Assembly (NCBI GenBank): GCA_025462785.1
Contig: JAOAPG010000438.1
Span: forward strand, 1-8,420
Direction of reading: 5' to 3'
Origin: Acidobacteriaceae bacterium
Lineage (GTDB): Bacteria > Acidobacteriota > Terriglobia > Terriglobales > Acidobacteriaceae
Length of the DNA stretch: 8,420 bases
The position numbers and the translations under genes were made by a program. The stretch's first letter is position 1, and the number at the start of each line of letters is the position of its first letter. The notes below the pieces were generated by a model. The model saw only the letters and a list, made by a program, of their open reading frames with translations. It ran no database searches and was not told the origin of the DNA. Positions 1 through 6,399 of the stretch are shown here, in pieces.

Positions 1-207
1 CACTACAGCGGCGAGTAAACCGAAACCAACGCACGAAAATACGAGTCCGATGACAATCCGAATGAATGTGGGTGCTGGATTCCCTCTGAGCGGACCCGCA
101 ACCTCCGACGCATGAAATCCCACAAGAAGCACAAATAACCCAGCGCCGCAGAAAGGCAATGCAAAGATCGTTAAAAAAACGGCGGCCAATATGGATGACT
201 TGTTCAT
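1..207 (-). CDS. Small two-helix membrane protein, N-terminal part (possibly DUF3592-like), cut by the window edge
   Basis: The frame is open for 69 codons from an ATG at 207 to the left edge, so the C-terminus is missing. The protein starts MNKSSILAAVFLTIFALPF. It has a first hydrophobic helix at about residues 6-31, a short polar loop (HASEVAGPLRGNPAPTF) and a second hydrophobic helix from about residue 50 to the edge. The pattern of a helix, a short loop with Pro and Arg, and a second helix, with the phrase LPFCGAGLF, reminds me of the N-terminus of DUF3592 membrane proteins. This is a weak memory match and not a firm assignment. No strong Shine-Dalgarno site precedes the ATG. It is transcribed away from the PA2779-type gene, with a 202-base gap between the two starts. 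The function is unknown and the location is probably the inner membrane. Confidence 0.7.
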   Translation of the reverse strand, partial: MNKSSILAAVFLTIFALPFCGAGLFVLLVGFHASEVAGPLRGNPAPTFIRIVIGLVFSCVGFGLLAAVV

Positions 208-409
208 ACCGGACCGATTATGCGATAGAACTCTTCCCGACATAAAAGCCGGAGTGATACGACGAAAGTAACCGCTTTATCCAGAGTGGCTCGGTCGGGT
301 GGGCAATTTTAGGTACGATCTTCGACAATTTCCGGTAAAACCCCTGGAACAAGGGAGTGCATCCAAGCTGCCCAGTGACATTACATTCGAGTCGGCAAGG
401 AGTTCGGAA
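208..409. promoter_or_regulatory. Divergent intergenic region, presumed to hold promoters for both flanking genes
   Basis: This 202-base gap separates two divergently read genes, so promoters for both are expected here. I could not find a convincing -35/-10 pair or an operator palindrome. The only clear element is the AAGGAG ribosome binding site at 397-402, which belongs to the plus-strand gene. The plus frame is open from 299, but the stretch before 410 reads as non-coding. Confidence 0.35.
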
Positions 410-817
410 ATGTTTTCTGATCGTGCACAATGGGTTCGCGTATTTGTAGCCAGCGTTTTGACGATCCTCTTCGCGGTTCCCGCCAATCTCATGGCCGAGA
501 CGAGCCATTTAGTGAGTCCTTCGGATTTACAGAAAGAGGCTATAAGCGTTTCCCAAACGCGGCAACGAAACATTGAGACAGTTCGTGGATTTCTTACCGG
601 CGAGCGTGCAGAGAAGGCCATGCTCTCCGTACACGCGGATCCCACTCAGGTCAGATCTGCTGTTGCAAGCCTCAGCGATCAGGAACTCGCCCAATTGGCA
701 TCGCGGGCTGCGAATGCCGAACGTGACTTTGCCGCAGGTCACCTAACTCGGTTTGACGATCTCTTAATCATCGCTGCAGTCGTGGTGGTCATCATCATTG
801 TGGTTGCGACTCGATAG
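410..817 (+). CDS. PA2779-family small membrane protein
   Basis: This 135-residue protein has an N-terminal hydrophobic segment at about residues 9-29 (signal peptide or anchor, ending near NLMAE). A helical middle (about 40-110) contains SVSQTRQRNIETVRGFL and the motif VASLSDQELAQLA. A very hydrophobic C-terminal helix follows (about 118-133, rich in Val and Ile) and ends in ATR. The order 'R..ve.fL', 'v...V.sLsd.El..La', then a terminal membrane helix is what I recall of the PA2779 family. That family typically sits beside a C39-like cysteine peptidase, as it does here. I chose ATG 410 because AAGGAG (397-402) lies 7 bases before it and the signal-like segment then follows directly. A longer in-frame start at 299 would add 37 residues of non-signal sequence. 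It ends 7 bases before the peptidase gene, so the two are probably cotranscribed. The molecular role is unknown. Confidence 0.85.
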   Translation: MFSDRAQWVRVFVASVLTILFAVPANLMAETSHLVSPSDLQKEAISVSQTRQRNIETVRGFLTGERAEKAMLSVHADPTQVRSAVASLSDQELAQLASRAANAERDFAAGHLTRFDDLLIIAAVVVVIIIVVATR

Positions 818-824
818 GTCATTG

Positions 825-1385
825 ATGTTTTCACGCGCTGCTAGAGCGCTCATCGTTCTATTTACGTTCGCTGGCGTGTTCGCCGCCGCTGCTCCGTCCG
901 ACATTTCGCTTGACGTGCCTTTTGTCAGGCAAGAGAAGGACGGCTGCGGCGCGGCGAGTATTGCGATGGTGATGCAGTATTGGCAGCAGCAGGGACGGTC
1001 AACCAACAGTGCTCACGGCGCCGACGAGGCACAAATCCAACGTAGCCTTTACTCCAGCGTCGGTCACGGAATCTACGCCTCTGCCCTTGTGCAGTATTTG
1101 CAAGAGCAAAAATTCCGCACCTTCGCATTTCATGGCGATTGGGCAGATTTGCAACAGCATCTTGAAAAGGGGCGTCCTCTCATTGTTGCTCTGAAGCCAT
1201 TGCGTGGGAGTTCTTCATTACACTACGTCGTGGTAGCGGGTATTAACGCCGCTCAACAGCTTGTACTGATTAACGATCCTGCGCAGCGCAAGCTGCTGAA
1301 ACAAGATCGATCCAGCTTCGAGCACGAATGGAACGCAACCGAAAAATGGACTCTGCTGGCTGTCCCGCAAGCGGATTCCCGCTGA
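825..1385 (+). CDS. Secreted C39-family (papain-like) cysteine peptidase, PA2778-type
   Basis: This 186-residue protein has a signal peptide (about residues 1-24, ending VFAAAAPSD) and a complete C39-like catalytic domain. The oxyanion glutamine is Q36 and the nucleophile is C41 in the motif KDGCGAASIAMVM. The catalytic histidine is H133 in SLHYVVVAG and the aspartate is D151 in INDP. All key residues are present, so it should be active, probably in the periplasm. C39 domains usually cleave bacteriocin leaders as part of an ABC exporter, but this one is a stand-alone exported domain, as in PA2778-type peptidases that pair with PA2779-family proteins. In the PA2778 type, as I recall, TPR repeats follow in the same chain. 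Here the TPR protein is a separate, overlapping downstream gene. ATG 825 is preferred over TTG 798 because the latter would overlap the upstream gene and lengthen the n-region. Its ribosome binding site is weak, consistent with translational coupling. Confidence 0.88.
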   Translation: MFSRAARALIVLFTFAGVFAAAAPSDISLDVPFVRQEKDGCGAASIAMVMQYWQQQGRSTNSAHGADEAQIQRSLYSSVGHGIYASALVQYLQEQKFRTFAFHGDWADLQQHLEKGRPLIVALKPLRGSSSLHYVVVAGINAAQQLVLINDPAQRKLLKQDRSSFEHEWNATEKWTLLAVPQADSR

Positions 1386-3070
1386 ACAACATTCCAGCTC
1401 TGTTCATCTGTTTACTTTTCTTGAGCGTCTGCGCTTGGTCCGAAACTCGACCCGACTCCGAAATTCTTGACCAAGTCAAGCAACTCTCCTCACAGCAGCG
1501 CTGGCAAGAAGTAGTGAACCTAGCAGGCACAGACATTGCGAACTCTGCAGATGTGGATTTTTACCTGGGGACCGCCTTGGCACGTCTCGGACGCTGGAAT
1601 GATGCGCAAAAAGTCTTCTTAACTGGAGCACACATAAGCCCGAGTGATAAGCGGTTCCCTCAGGAACTTGCCGGCACCGCATTTAAGCAGAAGCACTATG
1701 CGGAGGCGTCGCGATTTCTGCACCGTGCTCTGAAGCTGGATCCCGCCGACTCCTACACTCTGGATTTTCTTGGAACCATTTACTTTCTACAGGGAAACCT
1801 CGAAGCTGCCTTGAAGCATTGGAACCGAATAGGGAAACCGCAAATTGGGCAAGTATTTTCCGAACCTGAGCCGCGACTTAATCCCGCACTGCTCGATCAT
1901 GCGTTCGCATTCTCTCCTGCAAGCACGTTGAGACTCTCACAACTGCTGACTTCCGTGGCGCGAGTCCGCAAACTCGGAATTTTCCCCAGCTTCCAGTTCG
2001 ATCTACAAGCCCAGAATAACGACAGTGGAAACTTCGACCTAATTTTCCGTAATCGCGAAAGAAATGGTTGTGGTGGCAAATGGGAGTGCATTTTTGGTGT
2101 TTTTCGGGGATTGCCCGCACAGAGTGTCTACCCGCAGTTCTTTAATTTGTGGCGCCGCGATATCAACGTTCTAGGGTTTTATCGTTGGGACGCCCAGAAG
2201 CGGCGGGTGAACGCCGAATGGTCAGGGCCATTTGGGGCTAACCCGCGATACCGTTACCATCTTTTGGCAGATTTGTGTGACGAAAACTGGAACATTCGCA
2301 ACTCGTTCACCGGGCGTGCACCGCTGCTTGGAAGCCTTAACCTTCGGAGGCGAGCAGCCTCCGCCAATTTAGTCACCATCGCGAGCGGTCGTTGGCAGTG
2401 GTCGGCAGCCGCTGAATTCTCCCATCGCAACTTTCGCAACGTGTTTCCAGGAACATCGCTCAGTCCAAATCTGTTAGCGACCGGATACCAGCTAAAACAG
2501 ATAACACGAGTGGACACAGACATCTGGCGAATTCCGGAGAGAAGGTTGACTATCGAAGGCGGAGCGTCGACGCAATTGGGACGCATCTGGTCAAGTCCGT
2601 ATCACACGTTCGAAAAGCTGCAAGGCTGCACTCGTCTGCATTGGTTCCCAAAAGCCGAAGGGGACGATTACGAATTTCAAGAACAGGTCCGGGCGGGAAA
2701 GACCTGGGGCACGATCCCATTCGATGAGCTCTACAACATGGGAGTTCTCGGCGATGCCGATCTCCTCATGCGGGCGCACATTGCAACTCGCGACGGAAGA
2801 AAAGGTAGCGCACCGCTAGGCAGTAATTATTTCTTGTCCAATTGGGAGCTAGATAAGAATGCCTATGCATTCGCTCCTTTTGCAGTGAAGGTCGGCCCTT
2901 TCGTAGATACAGGGAAGATCACGGATGCCTCTCCGGGCTTGGGATCACACAAGTGGCTTTGGGATATCGGCGCCCAAGTGAAGGTAAAGGTGTTCGGGAT
3001 GGGCGTAGCGTTCGCCTACGGCAAGGATCTTCGGTCAGGAAATGATGCGATAACAATCCGCCTGCAATAG
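1328..3070 (+). CDS. Exported TPR protein with POTRA-like segment and Omp85-like outer-membrane barrel
   Basis: This 580-residue protein has a charged n-region (R3, R5, K6), a hydrophobic core (about 22-36) and a likely cleavage site after AWS. Two to three TPR-like helical pairs span about 43-170, for example YLGTALARLGRWNDAQKVF and AFKQKHYAEASRFLHRALK. A segment at about 185-245 (LLDHAFAFSPASTLRLSQL to NFDLIFRNRER) reads like one POTRA domain. The rest alternates like a beta-barrel, with Omp85-type phrases: IPFDELYNMGVLGDADLLMRAH (463-484), NYFLSNWEL (500-508) and KVGPFVDTGK (521-530). The last strand ends AITIRLQ, without the usual terminal aromatic residue. ATG 1328 overlaps the peptidase gene by 58 bases. 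The later ATG at 1346 would lose the positive n-region. Neither has a good ribosome binding site, so coupling to the peptidase is likely. Alternatives are a PgaA/BcsC-like TPR porin for polymer export, or another TPR-barrel protein. Confidence 0.8.
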   Translation: MERNRKMDSAGCPASGFPLNNIPALFICLLFLSVCAWSETRPDSEILDQVKQLSSQQRWQEVVNLAGTDIANSADVDFYLGTALARLGRWNDAQKVFLTGAHISPSDKRFPQELAGTAFKQKHYAEASRFLHRALKLDPADSYTLDFLGTIYFLQGNLEAALKHWNRIGKPQIGQVFSEPEPRLNPALLDHAFAFSPASTLRLSQLLTSVARVRKLGIFPSFQFDLQAQNNDSGNFDLIFRNRERNGCGGKWECIFGVFRGLPAQSVYPQFFNLWRRDINVLGFYRWDAQKRRVNAEWSGPFGANPRYRYHLLADLCDENWNIRNSFTGRAPLLGSLNLRRRAASANLVTIASGRWQWSAAAEFSHRNFRNVFPGTSLSPNLLATGYQLKQITRVDTDIWRIPERRLTIEGGASTQLGRIWSSPYHTFEKLQGCTRLHWFPKAEGDDYEFQEQVRAGKTWGTIPFDELYNMGVLGDADLLMRAHIATRDGRKGSAPLGSNYFLSNWELDKNAYAFAPFAVKVGPFVDTGKITDASPGLGSHKWLWDIGAQVKVKVFGMGVAFAYGKDLRSGNDAITIRLQ

Positions 3071-3265
3071 GGTCGTCTTCGGAAGACACTTCCAGGCCCC
3101 TACGATCCTGAGTGGCTCGGCGATGAATCTCCGAAACTGCAACAGCTGGTCAGCGGCGTGTAACGTGAGCCGGAATAGCAGTGCTGCACCGCACGGAACT
3201 CCAACCTGCATATATCCTGCCGCATCATAATTTTCAGTCATGATTTGCAATAAGGAGATGATGTG
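3071..3265. other. Intergenic region between the envelope cluster and the histone-tail gene
   Basis: These 195 bases contain no supported gene. Just after the stop of the barrel gene there is a short hairpin, GTCTT-CGG-AAGAC (3075-3087 with its flanks), without a T-run, which is at best a weak terminator. The AAGGAG site at 3252-3257 serves the next gene. A promoter for that gene is expected here, but I could not place one with confidence; TAATTT near 3227 is the only AT-rich hexamer worth noting. Confidence 0.4.
3252..3257 (+). promoter_or_regulatory. Ribosome binding site AAGGAG that decides the next start
   Basis: AAGGAG lies 8 bases before ATG 3266 and 5 bases before GTG 3263, in a run of overlapping start-like codons (ATG 3258, ATG 3261, GTG 3263, ATG 3266). 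Only GTG 3263 and ATG 3266 are in the long open frame. The 8-base spacing favours ATG 3266. Confidence 0.75.
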
Positions 3266-3895
3266 ATGGCGAAGAGTGCGGCGAAAGAAAGAGTGTTGAC
3301 CGATCATGAGGTGATTCTGCAATGGGCACAAGAACGCGACGCGAAGCCCGCTCGCGTTCGTGGAACTGGCGGCAACGGCGATGTCGGAATCATACGTTTG
3401 ATGTTTCCGGATTACAGCGAAAGCCATGACGAGTCGTTGGAAGAGATCAGCTGGGACGACTGGTTCAAGGAGTTTGACAGGCGCAACTTGGCTTTGATTG
3501 TGCAAGAGGAAACAGCCACTGGAAAAAAGAGCAACTTCAATAAACTCGTTAGCCGCGAAACTTTGGAAGAGCTTGAGAGTAGAAGCAGAAATAAGGGAGC
3601 TGGTAAGCAGCGTGGACAAGCTAGACAATCGACCAGCAGTGCAGGACGAGCTAGCACTCGTTCCACGAGCTCTCGGCAGAGCACCAAGAAGAGTGCCCGG
3701 CGCGCGTCGAATACGACGACTAGGCGGGCGAGTGCTTCAGGCCGCGCAACAAAGGCGAGCACGCGCAGTTCGGCTCGCAGTACCGCAAAAAAGACCGGAC
3801 GTTCAGCAAACACCAGGACGACAGCAAGGAGTAGCTCGGGCAAAAAAGGGCCTTCGCGAAGTACATCCAAGGGACGTTCTTCGAAATCTGCTTAA
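3266..3895 (+). CDS. Small conserved acidic domain fused to a histone H1-like basic tail
   Basis: This 209-residue protein has two very different halves. Residues about 8-100 form a compact acidic domain with the phrases ILQWAQERDAKPARVRGTG, IRLMFPDY, SLEEISWDDWFKEFD, LALIVQEETATGKKSNFNKL and VSRETL. I recognise this as a widespread small protein family, often labelled '1,4-alpha-glucan branching enzyme' without good reason, because it has no glycosidase fold. Its function is unknown. Residues about 106-209 are low-complexity Arg, Lys, Ser, Thr, Ala and Gly, with repeated KKSARR, RSTAKKTGRS and SSGKKGPSRS motifs like bacterial H1-type (Hc1/AlgP) tails, suggesting nucleic-acid binding. No signal peptide or membrane helix is present, so it is probably cytoplasmic. 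It is preceded by a good AAGGAG site and ends 35 bases from the convergent propeller gene. The family match of the first domain is from memory. Binding of DNA by the tail is inferred from composition alone. Confidence 0.85.
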   Translation: MAKSAAKERVLTDHEVILQWAQERDAKPARVRGTGGNGDVGIIRLMFPDYSESHDESLEEISWDDWFKEFDRRNLALIVQEETATGKKSNFNKLVSRETLEELESRSRNKGAGKQRGQARQSTSSAGRASTRSTSSRQSTKKSARRASNTTTRRASASGRATKASTRSSARSTAKKTGRSANTRTTARSSSGKKGPSRSTSKGRSSKSA

Positions 3896-3920
3896 GGCCC
3901 GTCCACAGCTTGCGACGAAT

Positions 3921-3940
3921 TTCTCCACGATTAGGGAGAA
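3921..3940. terminator. Possible bidirectional hairpin between convergent genes
   Basis: TTCTCC (3921-3926) and GGAGAA (3935-3940) can pair as a 6-bp stem with an 8-base loop. It lies in the 35-base gap between two convergent genes and reaches into the last codons of the minus-strand one. It has no T-run on either side, so it is only a weak terminator candidate, supported mainly by position. Confidence 0.25.
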
Positions 3941-6171
3941 GTGACGGTCTCGGTGAAAATTGCCGACTTCGCGCCGGAAGCAGCTGCGGTGATTTTAATT
4001 CTCGCTGCTTTGCTCGACGTCACATAAGAGGTACTTGCCTTCCCGTTAGCATCGGTGATGACTGTGCTGCTGTAAAAGGTTCCACCTGCGCCTGCGTCGC
4101 TAAACGTTACAGTGGTCCCCGGCACCGGGATGCTGTTTACATCCACAGCCAAAACCACAAGAGGCAAAGGTAATGCTGATTGCACTGGGGCGGTTTGCGC
4201 ATTCCCAGACACAATCCGCACAGTTGCCGGAGCACCAGGGACGGAATTTTCTGTGAACCGTCCGGATACAAAACCTGGGCTCGTACAAGTAATTGTTATC
4301 GTCCTTACTTTCTTAGGCAGCGTGTAGATAGTATTGGCCATGCCCGAACTATCGGTGACCATCACAGCCTGGCTAAATGTGCCGCCGACGCCGCCATCTT
4401 TACAAGTAATAGAGACGCCCGATTCCGGACTACTTTCATAGGAATCGTTCGCTTGAATGGTCAAAGGAATCGGCAGAGTTGTGCCGTCCGGCACCGTTTG
4501 ATTGTCCCCGGATGTCGGTAAGAGGGCGGGCATGAGTCCATAAACGGCGAGTTGGGTCCGCCCTCCTACATACACTCTTCCATTGGCAACGGTAGGCGTA
4601 ACAAAGTGTCCCAGCGCAGGCAGTTTGTCACGCAAGCCCGGAGCTTGGGTCGAGCTATAAAGCTGGTGAGAAAGATTTGTGGCATCGTAAGCGTACAACG
4701 TTCCAATCCCGTGAAGGATCGCCCAAAGAATGCCATTAGAGCTTCCGTTCGCCGAGACTGAAACGGTACCGGGACCACCGCTATTGAAGATTATCGGTGT
4801 TTGCGACACTGGCTGAGCAAACAACTGGCCACCGAAAAGCGAAAACATCTTTATAAAATCGCCGGTTGCGCCGATGTACAGATTGTGATTCCAATAGGTC
4901 GGGACGCTGGTCAGTTCACCAGCAAAAGCCTGCGGAAATACCTGCACGATTTGATTATCATCGCCAGAATGAAAATGTCCCATGTGGTCCCGATCGACGA
5001 CGTAAACAGTACCTTCTTTTCCTCCACTAATGAGTTCGTGAGCATGAACGCCCGGCTGGTCAGGCAACAACAGCACACCGCCAGCGCCAAGATCTAGGTC
5101 TTGAGCGGCCAGATAGGTCTGATCGAAAGGCGTGAAATAATCCAGCACACCGAGGCCGCCATTTTGCAGATTTAGTTTTACGAAGCTATCTCCGTAATCA
5201 GAGCCTCCGATATTCGCATCGAAGGTTCCATTCGCAGTTGCGAGGTAAATATTTCCGGCAGCATCAGCGGCAGGGCCGGCTCCCGATTGCCAGATTGCCC
5301 CCCGCCTGCCATTCGGCTCCACTGTATAGGCGGCAAGTTGCTGTAAGGTCTGCGCGTCGTAGGCAAGCAGCCACCCTTGATAGGCGTATTGGTCGCAACC
5401 GTTACCCCCAAAGCCGATGTATATCGCTCCGTTTTCGAGCAATAATGCGGGACGCTGCATTTCTACAGTGGCATTGAAGTTCAGAGTTCCCTTGAGGTTT
5501 GGCACCGATGCGCTAATCTCCATCGGACCGCCAAACTTCTCCATGCCCGTGGTTACATCGAGAGCATGCAAGCGGAAGACATGTTCACCATATTCCAGAG
5601 TCTTCGAAACCAGGTAAAGAGTTCCGCTGGTGGGATCTATAACGGGTGTACCCATAATGCCGACTTCTGTGAAGCCGGTACCCGTACAACCATAGCTCGA
5701 AATCGGCACACTCGTGACCTCGGGTTCAATGAAACTTACGTTCCACAAAGGTGGCTGATTGGTGTCAGCGTCGAATGCGTAAACCCCATCGTGCTGGGTG
5801 GCTACAAACACTATGTTGTGCGGAGAAGGCTGGCCTGGAATCACCACATTAGGCAAATAAAGCGGCTGGCCGATGATGGATCCATCTACGTTCTGCACAA
5901 ACAGCTTCCCAAAGCGAGTGGAGTTGACGTTCGCGGGAGTGAGAACAGTCTCGTTGATGTTCTGGCCCGTGCGAGCGATGTCGTTGTGTTGGGTTAGTAC
6001 ACTGACTTGTCCTTCAGCAGGTGACGACCAAATCAAAAAAAAGCAAATCACCGCGAGCGAGGCCACCAGTAACAGGGCTCGTGATGGAAGCGTCGCCGCT
6101 GCCGGCGATTGGGCGGCAAACGTATTTGCATTTCTTTCGTTAAAACGAGTGATTTGTCCTTGCACTCCCAT
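3931..6171 (-). CDS. Secreted beta-propeller (PQQ-like repeat) protein with two C-terminal Ig-like domains
   Basis: This 746-residue protein begins with a long n-region and a hydrophobic core (about 32-48, ALLLVASLAVICFFLIW), with likely cleavage after SPAEG, so it is exported. Residues about 55-545 form a PQQ-like propeller. It opens with LTQHNDIARTGQNINETVLT, continues with IIGQPLYLPNVVIPGQ and has blade signatures such as VFVATQHDGVYAFDAD, LYLVSKTLE and VYVGGRTQLAVYG. Two Ig-like Big_1-type domains follow, at about 551-646 and 647-746. They share GGTF, a VTD/ITD..G.A.T.Y motif and a terminal FTE. Such proteins are common in Acidobacteriota, and a cofactor-dependent enzyme activity should not be assumed. 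ATG 6171 is chosen because GGGAGGAG (6187-6180) lies 8 bases before it. An upstream in-frame ATG at 6234 lacks such a site. A role in cell-surface binding or adhesion is plausible from the Ig-like domains but unproven. Confidence 0.88.
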   Translation of the reverse strand: MGVQGQITRFNERNANTFAAQSPAAATLPSRALLLVASLAVICFFLIWSSPAEGQVSVLTQHNDIARTGQNINETVLTPANVNSTRFGKLFVQNVDGSIIGQPLYLPNVVIPGQPSPHNIVFVATQHDGVYAFDADTNQPPLWNVSFIEPEVTSVPISSYGCTGTGFTEVGIMGTPVIDPTSGTLYLVSKTLEYGEHVFRLHALDVTTGMEKFGGPMEISASVPNLKGTLNFNATVEMQRPALLLENGAIYIGFGGNGCDQYAYQGWLLAYDAQTLQQLAAYTVEPNGRRGAIWQSGAGPAADAAGNIYLATANGTFDANIGGSDYGDSFVKLNLQNGGLGVLDYFTPFDQTYLAAQDLDLGAGGVLLLPDQPGVHAHELISGGKEGTVYVVDRDHMGHFHSGDDNQIVQVFPQAFAGELTSVPTYWNHNLYIGATGDFIKMFSLFGGQLFAQPVSQTPIIFNSGGPGTVSVSANGSSNGILWAILHGIGTLYAYDATNLSHQLYSSTQAPGLRDKLPALGHFVTPTVANGRVYVGGRTQLAVYGLMPALLPTSGDNQTVPDGTTLPIPLTIQANDSYESSPESGVSITCKDGGVGGTFSQAVMVTDSSGMANTIYTLPKKVRTITITCTSPGFVSGRFTENSVPGAPATVRIVSGNAQTAPVQSALPLPLVVLAVDVNSIPVPGTTVTFSDAGAGGTFYSSTVITDANGKASTSYVTSSKAARIKITAAASGAKSAIFTETVTSP

Positions 6172-6179
6172 GCCGGGAT

Positions 6180-6187
6180 CTCCTCCC
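6180..6187 (-). promoter_or_regulatory. Ribosome binding site GGGAGGAG of the propeller gene
   Basis: Read on the minus strand, GGGAGGAG runs from 6187 to 6180 and ends 8 bases before ATG 6171. It is a near-ideal Shine-Dalgarno site. It is the main reason for placing the start here and not at the in-frame ATG at 6234. Confidence 0.8.
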
Positions 6188-6211
6188 AAAAACACGAATT
6201 CCGTAGCTGTA

Positions 6212-6364
6212 ATGGTTGAAGGGGAGATTCTCACAGAGATTGCCGACGAGGGGGACTACGATCCGGCAAACGCCAAAGAGAGTATGTCATTCAGCTACAA
6301 AGTCGTCAATTGGAAACGGCAGCTGCCTTTTGTTTATCCGAAGTGGTTGATTCAACGAGGGTAA
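6212..6364 (+). CDS. Possible 50-residue small protein (weakly supported)
   Basis: An ATG at 6212 opens a 50-codon frame to TAA 6362-6364. The translation begins MVEGEILTEIADEGDYDPAN and ends KWLIQRG. It is acidic in the first half, and basic and aromatic in the second (YKVVNWKRQLPFVYPKW). The residue mix looks protein-like, it does not overlap the propeller gene if that starts at 6171, and it sits in an otherwise empty divergent region. Against it, there is no visible ribosome binding site, and the same frame stays open far upstream as an antisense shadow of the propeller gene. I recognise no family. It could equally be untranslated sequence. Confidence 0.25.
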   Translation: MVEGEILTEIADEGDYDPANAKESMSFSYKVVNWKRQLPFVYPKWLIQRG

Positions 6365-6399
6365 CCACCTCCCAAGACCCTCTTAACAATTAAGCCTCT

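Noticed and set aside
281..295. GAGTGGCTCGG repeated near 284 and 3111
   Set aside because: An 11-base match is expected by chance several times in a window of this size, and the flanks do not match.
299..409. N-terminal extension of the PA2779-type protein from the in-frame start at 299
   Set aside because: AAGGAG sits 7 bases before ATG 410, and the signal-like segment then starts at once. The extra 37 residues look untranslated.
1415..1445. Lipobox in the TPR-barrel protein (LSVC)
   Set aside because: The residue before Cys is Val, which does not fit the lipoprotein signal, and a barrel protein would not be expected to be lipidated.
3075..3087. Rho-independent terminator after the barrel gene
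   Set aside because: The stem is only 5 bp and no T-run follows.
3035..3628. Minus-strand open frame of 197 codons across the end of the barrel gene and the histone-tail gene
   Set aside because: It overlaps two well-supported genes in antisense, has no ribosome binding site and matches no family I know.
3412..3870. Long minus-strand open frame of 152 codons, rich in Leu, Val and Arg
   Set aside because: It is an antisense shadow of the Ser/Arg/Lys-rich tail. Biased codons leave stops out of the opposite frame.
3681..3895. DNA repeat array in the tail-coding region
   Set aside because: Similar codons for Arg, Ser, Thr and Lys give a repetitive look, but there is no regular unit length and no CRISPR-like spacing.
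3498..3944. Plus-strand frame of 148 codons inside the histone-tail gene
   Set aside because: It is an out-of-frame shadow of the low-complexity tail with Arg-rich, protein-unlike content.
5566..5997. Plus-strand frame of 143 codons opposite the propeller gene
   Set aside because: It is antisense to a strongly supported gene, with no ribosome binding site.
6172..6234. Upstream ATG 6234 as the start of the propeller protein
   Set aside because: It has no ribosome binding site, whereas ATG 6171 has GGGAGGAG at ideal spacing.
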